Origin: Stagonosporopsis chrysanthemi
Taxonomy: Eukaryota; Ascomycota; Dothideomycetes; Pleosporales; Didymellaceae
Assembly: GCA_022560025.1 (NCBI GenBank)
Contig: JAFISE010000254.1
Span: 1 to 35,443, forward strand
Reading direction: 5' to 3'
Length of the DNA: 35,443 nt
Numbering within the stretch: the first letter of the stretch is position 1; the number at the start of each line of letters is the position of its first letter. The notes beneath the pieces were generated by a model that made no database searches, had not been told where the DNA came from, and saw only the letters and a list, made by a program, of their open reading frames with translations. This document shows positions 20,727 to 33,299 of the stretch, in pieces. Both the position numbers and the translations under genes were made by a program.

Positions 20727-22120
20727 TTATACTTTAAAACTTGTCCTAGCTAGTAACAGCCTTATAATAATATTGCTATAGTTTGTTTAGTTATTTGCAC
20801 AAGCGCAGCTAAGGTATTACACCTAAACTAAACAAGTCTTTAAATTATTTATACAACAGTTAAGATACTAGAGATCTCTTAACAACTAAAGCTTATAGGT
20901 TTAGAACTTTTTACAACTTACTGCTCTAGGATTAACTTTAGAAAAGCTGCGTTAGATTGTACTAAGATAGATACTTAGAGACTATTAATAACCTACCTAA
21001 TTTAGATACAACCTTAATATTAGGCACTACTACAGAACCTACTACTTAGTCTTAGAACTAATTAGGGGCTAGACGCCCTTAGAGCCTTATATTAGTATAA
21101 CTATCTCTTGCTAACAATAGATCTAATTTAGAGCTATCTTACTACAATCTTTTAAAAGAGATAGCCTAACTATAGTAGAAACTTGCTTAGTTACGTGCTA
21201 GTCTTGCTCTAGTAGATTGCCCTCTACTTATAACAGAAACACTACTAATAGGTATACTGTATTAATCTACTATAAAGCAGCTATTAGAAGCTAGCTTAGT
21301 ACTTACAGTACGTAAAAAGCTCTCTAAAAAGACCCTTAATATTAAGGTTCTTATAAATAGAAGTAACTCTACCTTTTAGTAATAGTGTACTTCTATTTAA
21401 GACTAACTTAATATTAATACAAACTACTATTAGAGTGTACGTGCCTATATAGCCCTTGTCTAAAGTTATACCTCTAGATTAGCTAAAGAATACTTAGAAC
21501 CTTAGTACCTCTCTAATAATAAGACAGATTGTTTTTATACTGCAGAAGAGATAATTATGCTCTTTAAGATATACTTTGTTACTAGGAACAAGCAGGCAGA
21601 AAGCTAAGCAGCCTTTAATTAACTCTAAATAGAAAAATTAGAAGCTTTCCTTGTTTTTAAGAGCTGCTTTCTTAGTATAGCTATTAAAAGAAAGGTACCT
21701 TAATTAGAATAGTTTTACTATATATAGACTAAGATCTTTCTAAGTATTTAAGTACTTAATCTAGGCTTTAAGTAGTAATAGTATAATTTCTTTTTTTAAA
21801 TAGTAGAATACCTAACTGCTTACAATATAAAAAAAAAGAACAACTCTACTATACTAACCTATACTGTTTTGCAACCCCTAAGATTAATAAGAACCTACTA
21901 GTTAGATACAAAATAGAGCTTTGTTACAACAGGTTAACAAGATTAGCTTTTTTTTAGCTAATCTACTAATTTTGCCTATAGTACTTTTATACTCTACTAA
22001 CCTTCTAATACACCTGTATTTAAAAAGAATATAACTTTAAGAGCTTGCTATAACTATAAAAAGCTAAGACACTTTACTAAAGATTATACAGTACTCTATA
22101 TACGCAAAATTAAGGTAGAA
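20727..22120 (+). pseudogene. A2 gag remnant with mutated CCHC zinc knuckle
   Basis: Plus-strand gag-like reading with many TAG/TAA. A zinc knuckle lies at 22046-22087 in the form C-x2-Y-x4-H-x4-Y (CYNYKKLRHFTKDY); both Tyr are TAT codons, consistent with TGT or TGC changed by G-to-A mutation of the opposite strand's C. This marks the gag C-terminus and fixes the coding strand. Confidence 0.7.
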
Positions 22121-25100
22121 TAAAAAGACTTTATTAACACTAAAGAAGACTTTAATAAGACCTATACAACCCTTATAAGAAACAGTCTTACCTAGAAAGA
22201 TTACTTTACCTAGGCCTAAACTAATATAATCTATTTAATCTCTTACTGTTTTATTTGTTTAGTAGACTTTATTTCTTTACCTCTACTATTCTTTGTAACT
22301 AAGGGCTTAGTGTTTAACTCTGCTTCTTAGTTAACACTAGTGCCTAAGGATTTTTATTTTTAAACTCTAATATTGTATATTCTATTTCTACTTTACTTTA
22401 TAAACTTATCTAAAAACTACTTTTCTTAGTCTAGGTTAAAGGTTTCTAGGATTAAATTACTTCCCTTGTAACCTAGTACATACAGTTATACTTTATAGTT
22501 AATAGCTAGAAGGTATACAACTGCCTTTTTATTATTATAGACCTTAGATTACAGAATTATATTATTAGAATTAAATAGCTTAAGCGCTTTAAGCTACAAC
22601 TTAATATAGATAGGTTTTAGTTAATATAGCCTGCTAAATACCTTTAATTATACAATCCTATACTGCTCTTATTAATAACTTTGCAACAACCTCTTAAAAA
22701 AGGCAAAGCTTAATAAAACATAAAGCAACAAGATACTCTATAGAAATAAAAAGAGTATTAGTAATAATACAGCCTTAGTACAACTGTTTAATATATAAGA
22801 AGTATATTAAAGTTGCTTAAGTTTTATTTGCAACCTTTAGTGCTACCTAACAAAGTAGTAAATACTTCTATAACTAGTCTAACTAAGGTTACTACTATTA
22901 CTATGCTCTTAGCTAATACTTTTTACTTCTTAATAAAGAAACTACAAAACAAGTTCTTTATAACTAATTTGTACAAGATTACTTGTATTATAGAAAAAAA
23001 GCGTAACTAAGATAACTTTAAAAATACTTAACTAATCTAAAAATGCTTACTAGCCTAGTACTCTTAGTATACTAATGTGTTTAGCAAAACAAAAGCTAAA
23101 AGCTTTCTAGATTACTACCTTTATAACTACAAGATTGTTCTAGAAGAACCTTTACTTAACTATTATTTTTTCTTGTACAAACAGAACTTTAAAGAACTTA
23201 AAGCAACTAAGAAGTTTATACAGGATTAACTCTAATATAGTTAGATTAAACACAGCTAAAGTCTATTTACATTACTAGTACTATATATATAGAAGCTAAA
23301 TAAAAGCTTGTATATTTATATAGACTATTATAAATTAAATAATTTAACTTGCAAAGACTTTTATCTAATACTCTGCATAGACAAGCTGCTTACTTAACTA
23401 TCTAAAGCAAAGATATTTACTAAGTTTAATATTTAATTAGCTTTTAACTAAATCTGTATAGATCCTACTTTAAAGAAGTATACTACGTTCTAGACGTATT
23501 ATAGTATATATAAGTACAAGGTCTTACTATTTAGTTTGTATAATAGCTCTGCTACGTACTAATACTATATAAACAATATTTTAATTAACTACTTAGATAA
23601 CTTCTATATTACTTACCTAGACAATATCTTTATCTACTTTAAAGATACTTAGACTTACTAGACATATATTAAAAAAGTTCTAGAACATCTTTACTTTACA
23701 AGCCTATAAGTTAATATTAAGAAAAGTAAATTCTATATAACTTATACTTAGTACCTTAGGTACATCTTTATAAACAAAAGTATTAAGGTAGATCTTAAAA
23801 AAGTATAGGTTTTAGCAGACTAAAAGCTACTTACAACTATAATAAGTGTAAAATTGTTCTTAAGCTTTACTAGTTTCTATTAACAATTTATACCTAAGTT
23901 CTCTTAAGTAGTAAAACCTTTAATTATGTTATAGAGTCTGTTAAATACCTTTAAAAAGACTCTAGACTGCTAGGTTAGCTTTAAGAAGCTTAAACAGAGC
24001 TTATTAGCTATCTTAACTCTGTGCTACTTTAACTTAGACCTTAAAATAAAGCTTAAAACTAATATATTAGATAGAGTAGTAGCTAGCGTTATATCTTAGA
24101 AACACGCAGACGACTGCTAGTACTCTATAGTGTTCTACAGCTGTTTTCTATTAGGTTTAGAGCTTAACTAAGAGATCTATAACAAGGAGCTCTTTACTAT
24201 CTTCTAAGCTTTTAACAAGTAAAGAGCAGAGCTAATATCTATGTTAAATTAGATCTGTGTCTACTTTAACTACTGTTCTCTAGAATATTTTATAACTACT
24301 AAAGTCTTAAATACCTAAGAAGCTAGATAGGCAGAGGCACTTACTCTGTTTAACTTCTAAATTAAGTACACCTTAGAAAAGAATAATAAAAAGGCTAATA
24401 TCTTTAGTTAAAGGGAGCAAGACCTAGCTAACCTTAAGATAACTTAGGAAGATAATTGCTCTTAGGTGTTATTAAGACCTTAACAACTTTATAACTATAT
24501 TAACTTTAATCTTGCCTAAGTTTATCTTTTATATTCTTTAGTACACACTATCTATACCTTACAGCTAAAGATACAGTTAAACTCTTTAGAACTAATTAAA
24601 GCTATACTGCAATACAATTACTAGGCCTTTAAAAAAAAGTAAAAATCTCTAGCTTCTAGTTATTAGATCTATAACAGTCTACTTCTATACTAAGATTATC
24701 TGTGTATAGTCTTAGACTTAGTGCTGTGTACTTACTTTATCTAAGAAGCCTATAACTAAGTATCTACTGCTTACCTAAGTGCAAAGAAAACCTACTAGCT
24801 ACTATCTTAATAGTATTACTAGCAAGGTATAGGCACTAGCTATAAACAATATGTGCAAAATTATATCTCTTGTTACTGTAGTTATCTAAAACAGACCTAA
24901 CTCTGCAGGTATCTCTACCTGTTACCTATTTCTAATTAACTTATACAGCACCTATATATAGATTTTAAGAATTTTCTAAAGAACAAAGCTAGATATAATT
25001 AAATACTTGTTATTATTAACTATTTAATAAAGTAAGCAATTACTATCCTATACTACAAGACTATAACTATATAAGAAATAGCCTTTTTATTTATCTAATA

Positions 25101-25700
25101 AGTCTATTGTTTTAGTTATACTCTTAAATTAATAGTATCTAATTATAGACCTTAGTTTATATTTTGTTTCTAGTCTAAGTTCTGCTAGATTATTAGTGTT
25201 AAAGTTAAGCTTTCTACTACCTACTATAAAGAAACTAATAGCTAAACAGAGATTATAAACAAGTATATTAACTAGTAGCTATAACTATTTATAACGTACT
25301 ATTAAAATAACTAGTCTAAATTGCTGCTGCTTATTAACTATGCACAGCTTACTTTACTTTATTCTAGTATTAGAATAACTCTCTATTAAGTATTGTTTAG
25401 AAGCAAACCTAGATAGAACTAGCAGTAAAATAGACTTAATATAGATACAACCTCTTGTAACAACCTAAACTACTAAAATGTACTTACTCTAGCAACTTGT
25501 ATATACTAAGCTTAGAAAGTAGCTAAAGAGAATATAGAAAAGGCGCAGCTACAAATAAGAGCTACTAAGGACAAGCACTGTAGTCTAGTTAACTAGGCAG
25601 TAAGTAATAAGGTATACTTATTAACTAAGAACTTAGCTGTTAAGCATCCTAGCTAAAAGCTATCTAACTTATAAAAAGGTCTGTTTAAAGTTCTTAAGCA
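22121..25700 (+). pseudogene. A2 pol remnant: protease, RT, RNase H, integrase
   Basis: Linker and protease region about 22250-23120. RT about 23130-23860: a DYYKLNNLT motif at about 23320-23350, KAKIFTKFNI near 23405-23435, and YLDNIFIY (usual YLDDILIY) at 23614-23637. RNase H lies around 23930-24420. Integrase covers about 24850-25420: IDFKNF near 24955-24975, VSNYRPQF (usual VSDRGPQF) near 25137-25160, and LSTTYYKETNS in place of LSTAYHPQTDG near 25210-25245. Trp, Gln and Gly codons are the ones lost. A 65-codon open stretch at 22813-23010 is a chance survivor of the pre-RT linker. Confidence 0.8.
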
Positions 25701-26190
25701 AGTTAGTTATTTATAGTATTTAAAACTTCTTTCTAGTTTATAAATTTACAACGTCTTTGCCCTAGATATACTCTATAAAGACCTAGCAGACCCTCTACTT
25801 AGACAGAAAGCTCTAAAACCTTTAGGTATCCTAATTTAAAGAGTTAAAGAATAGAAAGTATATAAGATACTTATAAGTAAGCTAGTCTAACAATACTTAA
25901 AGTACTATATAAGTTAGCTAGGATACAACCTTAACTCTACCTAGTACCTAGTAGAAAACTTTAAGAACGCTCTCTATAAGCTAAGAGCGTTTTATTATAA
26001 GTCTTTGTAATTACTAGGTCTCTTAAAGTAGTTATTAAATTAGATTAAATTCTAGAAAGAAAACAGCTAGTAATAGTTTAAGTAAGCACGTTATAAATTT
26101 AAAAGACAAAGAAAATCTAAACTACTTTAAACACCTACTAACTTAGCTAAGTAATAAAGGAAAACGTCTACCTTACTATATATATAGTAA

Positions 26191-26637
26191 TTAAGCTAAA
26201 GCTTTACTAACATTGCTTATCTCTTCTATGTCTACTAGAAGAGTATCTAAATTAGCTAACGCCTTTTTAGGTACTAACTTCTTTAGGCCTTTGCCTTTAG
26301 CGCTCTATTATAGAGCCTTAACTACTAGAGCCTGCAGAGATACTACTGCCTACCTAAGCTTTGCTACCTTATCCTACAGGGACCTTACCTGCACAGTAAG
26401 TGCCTCTATTGCCTCTACTAAGGCCTAATTAGTAATAAGCTAGACATAGTACTAATAGAGTAATATATTAGTAGCTAACACTTCTTTAAGCTATGTAGTT
26501 GCTACCTATACTATACTTACTAAGATATAAGCTAACTAACAAAGGTTATCTTAAGTAGTCTTATAAACAGCCTATATAGCTGTTACCTCTAGCTCTTTTA
26601 ACTCTTTACTTTTTTCTGCTGTAGCTTCTTTCTACGT
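26191..26637 (-). pseudogene. Antisense coiled-coil frame in A2 (opposite strand to gag-pol)
   Basis: Counterpart of the A1 frame at 18074-18523, with the same start motif (KEATAEKSKELKELEV) and the same end (..SNVSKALA then TAA at 26193-26191). The coiled coil contains ALTVQVRSL and a VAKLR..VVSLQALVVKAL heptad pattern. It differs from A1 by one codon deleted near the end (VDIEEISN against VNTKEKISN) and by transitions. TAG/TAA stops are RIP-type. The opposite strand is open for 71 codons (26213-26428), but that reading shows no protein-like pattern and is treated as a shadow. Confidence 0.6.
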
Positions 26638-27401
26638 AACAAGGTTACTTTAAAAAGCATTGTACTTAAGTCTAATATAAATTAGCACCTATTTAAAAGT
26701 TAGCCTAAGAACTAATAAGAAGAGAGTAATAGTAATTAAACTAGACAATACTTCTTATTCTAAAGTGTGTAATAAGTACACTTTAACAACAATACTTTGT
26801 TAAAAGTGTACACTACTACGTTTTCTTATACAAAGGCTTAAATTAAATAAAGGTAGATAACCTAATAGGCTACTATAAGAGTGCTAAGAAAGATAGGTAT
26901 TAGCATAGTAACTAAAAAACAAGCCTAGTAACAGTTAGTAGTAATTAGATAAAGTTATTTAAGGTACTTGCAGTAAGAATTAGTATATGTTAGAAAACAG
27001 AAACAAGCAGGGTATATATTGTTTACTTAAAAAGCATACTGTAAGTAATTTAACCTAATTAAAAAGTAGATTAAACATATTTTTATAGTTACTACAACGT
27101 TAGTAAAAGCTACTCTGTTAGCACAGGCTCTTACAACAGCTATATACCTAGTAACAATCTAATTTACCTAGTTATTGTTACTAGAAAGCTTGTCTAGGAT
27201 AGATAAGTGTAGAGTAGCTAATATAGGTTGTACAGCAAAACCTAAATAGAAGTTAATAATAGTAAAGAAAGACTAGAGTCTTAGAATAAATAGGAGTTAG
27301 ATGTATTTTATACTTTTTTAAAGTTTAAACCTTTATAGTACAAGAATTTTCCTTATAATTTTGCAGAATTAGAGACAATCTGCTTATAAGAAGAAAGGTA
27401 A

Positions 27402-27679
27402 TATAAGAATAAGCTTAGTTCTTTAAGCCTACTTTATACTACTTAATAACTACCTAACTTAGATCTATCTTTTAACTACTTTTTAGTATAGTCTTCTTTA
27501 AGCTTCTAAGTATAAGAAGAGAAGTCTCTATAGAGTTTAGATAGATAGTTTTAAAGTATTTTTTTGTACAAGACTTATAAGAATAAAGATCTTGTCTTAT
27601 AGTTTATCTTAGTACTTTTATATACTTTGTAGTAGATACCTATATAATTTAGACCCCTTTAGCATTCTATATTGTTATA
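27402..27679 (+). repeat. 3' LTR of A2 (278 bp)
   Basis: Begins TATAAGAATAAGC and ends TATATTGTTATA; followed by the target duplication GTTAA and then A1 sequence. Confidence 0.9.
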
Positions 27680-27942
27680 GTTAAAGTAGACACAGATTTA
27701 ATTTAGTATAAATATTAGCTCTACTCTTTACTTATTAAAAGCTTAGAAGATAGTAAAGAGCTCTTTGTTATAGATCTTCTAGTTAAGCTCTAAACCTAAT
27801 AGAAAACAGCTATAGAATGCTATAAAGTACTAGCAGTTGTCTGCGTGTTTCTAAGATATAATACTAGCTACTACTTTATTTAATATATAAGTCTTAAGCT
27901 TTGTTTTAAAGTCTAGGTTAAAGTAGCATAGAGTTAAGATAG

Positions 27943-28464
27943 TGTTAAGGTTATACTTTAAGCAAAGCTTGTAAGCACTTGTTAATTAGTTCTTAAGGAT
28001 AAATACAGTCACAGGAGGTTTGCAGGGCTAGTAGTAAAGAGTATAGATACAATCTGTCTGTCTTAAAAGCTAAGAGTAATAATAAGTAGTATAGAGTAGA
28101 CTGTCTAGCTTAAAGGTTAAGTTAAGATCTAATAACAAAGATTGTTACTTAGGTTAAATACAAACTCTAATAGTTGTGTTCCTACGTTGCTATATACTAA
28201 GGAGATATATAGAGTAATTAGTAGTGTTAGACTACTAATTACAGTAATTATTAATTGTACTAATTATTAATTAGGCTAATTACTAATTGTACTAATTACA
28301 CTAAGCCTAATTACATTACGTAATTGCTTGTACTTTTGTTGTACTAATAACTGCTAACCTTTGTAATATTTATTAACATGTAATACTTTAACCTGTGTAG
28401 GTCAACTATACTATATTACCTTGTAATTATTTCTGTATATTTAGTGTTCTTAGAGATTGTAACA
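27943..28464 (-). repeat. 3' LTR of B (522 bp) with internal hairpin
   Basis: Keeps TG..CA ends (TGTTAAGG..GTAACA). An inverted repeat with a 12-bp perfect stem and 5-base loop lies at 28214-28242 (GTAATTAGTAGT, loop, ACTACTAATTAC), followed by about 70 bp of TAATTA reiterations. A few unmutated TCA sites remain (near 28008 and 28400). Confidence 0.9.
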
Positions 28465-28584
28465 CTATCTCTCTTCTATCTTAGCTTAGTCTCTTAAGCT
28501 TATTTATATAACGCAGGCCCTACCTTAGTAGTTAGGTAAGTTAATTTTAACAATGCCTAACAACACTCTGCTAAGAGCACAGTC

Positions 28585-29199
28585 TGTTATTATTGTCTTG
28601 CAGATACTATTAATACGTTTAGAACAATTATAGTTTAGAAATACTCTACCTGTTATTAATATAAATATATATATTAAGTTTATATAAGCTTAAAGAAGTG
28701 TAGTAAATGTACTAAGCGCAGTTAGCACTGTAACGTCTGCGTAACACAGTTAGAATTTACCTAGCTAGTATCTAAGAAAAAGAAGTTGCAGTTGCAGATA
28801 AAAAAAACTTAGAAAGCGCAGAGTAATACGCTTAGAGCCTCTAAAAAGGTGCTAAAAGAATTACGTGTTGCACACGTGCGCAAAGAGTAGTTGCATTAAC
28901 AAATAGATTTGTTAGATTGTTGTGCTAAGGAAGCAATATCTGTTAAAGAAAGAGGAATTGCAGAACAAGAGTTAAAAGAAGGTACTATTGCGTTTAATAG
29001 TTCCTCTAAAGGTCTTTCCTTACACCTGTTACCTAGTACTTAGAGTGCTTTTAAGGATCTAGCGCTAGAGTATTAGTTAACTTTTAACGTAGCGCTGTCT
29101 AATTAGCCTTCTAGAATTCTTACAACATCTGCTAGCAGTTTATAAGGTAGGTTGCTAGTTCCTATGTGTTCTCTGTATCTAAGTAACCTAACTATTTAA
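28585..29199 (+). pseudogene. Antisense Cys-rich/coiled-coil frame in B (opposite strand to gag-pol)
   Basis: One plus-strand frame of about 204 codons interrupted only by TAG/TAA of RIP type. The N-terminal part is cysteine-rich: CYYC at 28585, CYxY about 100 bp further (probably CxxC before RIP), then KKCSKCTKRSQHCNVC from 28693, suggesting zinc binding. A strongly charged coiled coil follows at about 28768-28980, with VSKKKKLQLQIKK, SKKVLKELRVAHVR and the segment ending IAEQELKEG. The tail is Ser/Leu-rich. The frame occupies the space between integrase and 3' LTR, the same place and strand as the antisense frame of family A. Start codon and exon structure are not certain. Function unknown. 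Confidence 0.62.
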
Positions 29200-31900
29200 C
29201 TAGGTATTTGTTATTACGTCTTTTCTTGCAATGTTTTATTATTTTTTTAACTTCTTACTTGTTGTTACTATTAGCTTAGTAGTAGAAGTCTTTCTAGATT
29301 AGCATTTGTAGATTAGCTAGTTCTAATAGCAATATGTAGAACACTAGGTAAATCTTTGCATCCTTTAGCAGATCTAGCTAGTAGTTAACTAAGCTAATTT
29401 GTTTTAAAATAAAAAATAGTCTAACTTTAACTTTGTCTAGTTTCTTTGTTAGTCTTTGTGTGTGTAAGTTTTTAGTAAGAAGATACACTTTATCTTCTTC
29501 TTTTAGCTAAGGTGCTGTTTTTCTTTTCTAGTTTGTATAGGAAATTGCTTGTAACTAAGCTTTAGCAATATTGTTAAGCAATTTCTAGTGTACGTCCTTT
29601 AGTTTCTGTACTAAGAATATTACTAACTTTGTCTAGATATTGCTTTTAAAACTTTGTGTAAAGAGATTTAGGTATTGTCTATAACTTATAAAGAACAGTG
29701 TATAGCCTGTTGCTTTAGATTTCTTGTTGTTGTATGCAATTTGTGCTATAGGCAAGAGTAAAACCTAGTTGTCTTACTGCTAATTGCAGTATATTTAGAG
29801 GTACGTTTCTATTGTCTAGTTTACTTGTTTAGTTTGTCTGTCTGTCTGCAGGTAGTAGGCTGTTAAAAGTTTCTTCTTAGTTTCTACTTCTGTAAAGAAC
29901 GTTGTCTAGAAGTTTAAAGTAAAGAGCTTGTCTCTATTGCTAATAATTAATCTAGGAATACTGTAGTGTTAAACAATCCTATCTAGGAACACTTAAGCAA
30001 GCTACTCTGCAGTATAGCTGTGTTAAAAAGGCACAAACTTAGTAGCTTTTGTAAATCTATCTACTACTACAAATATTAAATTATACTTGTAGTCTGTAAC
30101 AAGGTTCTTAGATATAGGTAGCTGTGTAACAAAATCTATTATAATATTTGTCTAGGGCGCTGTTAGTAGCTCTATTACTTATATCTCTCTATATTTTATA
30201 TGTGTGCTGTGCTTGTTCTGCTAGCAAGCAACACAGTTCTTAATATACTTAGTAACCTTGTTTTTTATATTAGGAAACTTGTAGTATTGTCTAATAAGTT
30301 CTATAGTGCGCGTAATTTCTAAGTGCCTATAAAGCGTGTTGTTATAGTAATCTGCTATAATCTTTATCTAAAGTTTGTCTAGTACTTACGTTAGTATATG
30401 TTGTTCCTTCTAAACTTGTATAATTAAGTTAAGCTACTATAATAGTCCTAGAGATCTGTCCTTATTAATTCTTAAAATAGCAGCTTTATTAATTGTTTTT
30501 TTGCCTGTAAGGTTGTGTTAGCAGCTAAGAGCGTCTGCTCTGCTATTGTCTTTGCCTAAGGTGTACAGTATCTTAAATTTGTACTAGCCTAGTATTTCTA
30601 ACTATCTAACTTGTTGTCTATTTAACACCTTAGTAGTAGTAAAGTATACTAGATTCTTGTAATCTGTATAGATTGTAAGTTCTAAACAGCTTTCTGTATA
30701 TACTTGCTAATATTCTAAAGATAAGACAATTGCTAGTAGTTCCTTATTATACACATTGTATTGTTCTTCTAGTCCTAAGAATTTGCGTAAGTAATAGGTA
30801 ATTAGGTACTATTATCTATTTTTTTCCTGCGTAATGCATACTCCTAGTGCTAAATCTAAGGCATCTGTTTCTATTTACATAGGCTTATTGCTTTTAAATA
30901 TAATTAGTGTTAAGGGGTTAATATACGCTTGTTGCAGAGACTTAAATACGTTATTTTGTTCTTTTTTCTATTTAAAGGGTGTGTCCTTCTGTATAAGCTT
31001 TATAAGCAGCAAGGCCTTTCTAGAGTAATTCTTAATAAAGTGTCTATTAAAGTTAACAAACCTAAAGAATTCTTAAATCTCTTTAACTGTTGTTAGAGTA
31101 AGCTAATTCTTTACTACATCTATCTTAGTATTGCTTATCTTTACTCTATATTGTCTTATAACAAACTCTAGGAATTCTACTTCTTTTTTGTGCTATTTGC
31201 ACTTTTTAAGTTTTAATTAGAAGTCTGCTTGCTTTAAGCATTCTAGCACTTTAGTAACGTGTTGTATGTGCTCTTTTAGTGTCTTTAAGTACACTAAGAT
31301 ATTGTCTAGGTATACTACTACTGTCCTGTCAAGGTGTGCTCTAAGGACGTTGTTAATTAACTCTTAGTATGTAGCTAGTGCGTTTGTTAGACTAAATAGT
31401 ATAACTAGGTACTTGTAGAGTCTGTATTGTGTCCTAAATACTATCTTCTATTCTTTGCCTTCTTTTATACAGATAAGGTTATACACTCTTCTTAAATCTA
31501 ATATAGTAAAGTACTAAGCTCCTTGTAATTAATTCTGTAACTCTGTAATATTTAGCAGTAGGTATTAATTCTTAATTATAATGTTGTTAAGCTTTCTAAA
31601 GTTAATACAAGGTTGCAGCTTGCTATCTTTCTTAAAGACAAACATAATAGGGTACTCTGCAGGTAATTCTAATTGTCTAATAAATCTCTTCTTAAGGTTC
31701 TCCTTAATGTATTTGCGTAATACATTAAGTTCCTTTTCTAATAACTAGTATAGTAGCCTAAAAGTTAGTTGCTTTCCTTTCTAGAGCTTAATCTTATAAT
31801 CTTAGAGCTTATGCTTAGGCAGGGCTTTTGCTGTAAGCTCTTCTTTAAACATCTGTGCGTACTGTCTATATATGTTAGAGATAGCAGGAGGTACACTTTT
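29200..31900 (-). pseudogene. B pol remnant: RT, RNase H, integrase
   Basis: Minus-strand reading. RT about 31250-31800, with an ILDLR..YNLI block at about 31470-31510 and YLDNILVY (usual YLDDILVY) near 31291-31317. RNase H about 30530-31050: YNVYNKELLAIVLSLE, YTDYKNLVYF (usual TDHKNLVYF) and NSRADALS near 30530-30555. Integrase about 29800-30350: IIIDFVTQLP near 30130-30160, VVVDRFTKA near 30060-30090, ISNRDKLF (Asp to Asn) near 29935, and LTAYYLQTDRQTKQ near 29835-29875 for LTAYHPQTDGQTE. Trp codons are TAG. No intact protein is possible. Confidence 0.85.
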
Positions 31901-33299
31901 CTCTTTAACTATTACTTTGTAAGCTAAGGGCTAGTTAGTCTCTGTGCAGTTAACTGCTCTATCTTAGCACGTCTTAGTTAAAGAGATATTACTAATCTCC
32001 TTTTTATTTACTAGCTGCATTATAGGCTGTACAGGATCTAGCTGTGTTGTGCTGTAGTTACAGCGCTCTAACAAAAGCTTGTTGCGCTTCTAATCTATTA
32101 GCAGATTGTACTTTTATAACTAAGGCAATCCTAATATAATATTATAGGCAGCTGTTCCTAGAACGTCTAAAGTTATCTGCTTATAGTAGTCTTTTATTTT
32201 AAGAGGTTGTAGTATTACCTTATAGGTTACTACTAACTCTCTTAGTATTAGTTCTCTGTTAGTAACTTGTAAGGAGTATAGTTTCCTTTTCTTTTGCTTA
32301 GTTATACCTATATAATTAATAGTGTATTAAGACACGTAGTTTCTTTATACTCCTAAGTCTACTATTGCTGTTATCTGTCTACTATTTAGCATAACAAAGA
32401 TCTAGATAAGAAAAGAAATGCTAAGAATATTATTGTATTAATTCCTAAGTCTTTATAGATTGTTAATATAGTATACTCTATAGTACTGCTTTCTATAGTG
32501 TCTAGTTATTTGTCTAAAAAAGACTTGTTGTATATAGCAAAGCTGTAAACTTCTTTTAGGCTAAAATGCGTTGCACATTTAAGATTAAGGCATTTAGCCT
32601 AATTATTGCTATTACATCCTTTGTTATACACTAGGTGTATTGTTAAGATTTTATTAACATCTACAGCACTAAGAAAGTAATATATATAGTATTTATCTTA
32701 GAGGTGCTCTGCGCATCTTATTTGTAAGCATTTAAACTATAGTTAGCAATATCTGCTTTCTTTTACTAGAAACTACTTTGCTTTTAGTTTTTCTTCCTTA
32801 TAGGCTTTGCAGTAGTTATAGTAGCAGTATACTTATAGTAGCTAGTAATACTTCTTGTTTTATATGTCTTAGAGAACTTTGTTAGTAGTACTTAACAGTA
32901 TTAGCACAAGTCCTTTATCTATAGTATAAGCAGGTTTGTAGTATAGTATATAGGCTAGTTATTCTTAAAACTTATTTCTTTCTTATACATTCTACGCAAG
33001 CTTATACTACTTAGTGTCTATTTACTGTAAGTATTGTAGCTGTTTCTTAAAGTTCTAGAGTGCTTTTAAGTCTCTCTTAAGATAGTTCCTAGCTCTTATA
33101 ATATTACTTAGGTATTAGTACTATTCTATCTTGTCTTTATACATATTGTGCTCTGTTTCTTCTATATTGTCTTCTGTAAAGTTGCTATGTTCTTCTACTT
33201 GTTAAATAATGCAGGAGCTAAGTGTAGATAGTAATTTCTTATAAGGTGTAGGAGCCCTGCTGTGCACATTGTAATAGTTCTTATTAGGGGTAATATATT

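Larger units (their letters stand above)
20449..27679 (+). mobile_element. Complete gypsy element A2 (7231 bp), inserted in A1
   Basis: LTRs 20449-20726 and 27402-27679, both 278 bp, flanked by GTTAA at 20444-20448 and 27680-27684. The order on the plus strand is gag, protease region, RT, RNase H, integrase, as in Ty3/gypsy. Beyond integrase lies an antisense coiled-coil frame. The element is heavily RIP-mutated: TAG/TAA replace Gln and Trp codons throughout, so nothing is translatable. It is inserted in the opposite orientation to A1, which it splits. Confidence 0.92.

Noticed and set aside
22813..23010. 65-codon open frame inside A2
   Set aside because: A stop-free stretch of the degraded pol linker upstream of RT, not a separate gene.
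26213..26428. 71-codon open frame on the plus strand in A2 and its twin at 18283-18501 minus in A1
   Set aside because: Open by chance; the opposite strand gives regular coiled-coil sequence continuing well beyond these limits.
30834..31028. 64-codon plus-strand open frame inside B
   Set aside because: Lies opposite the RNase H/RT region, which is readable on the minus strand; no protein-like pattern.
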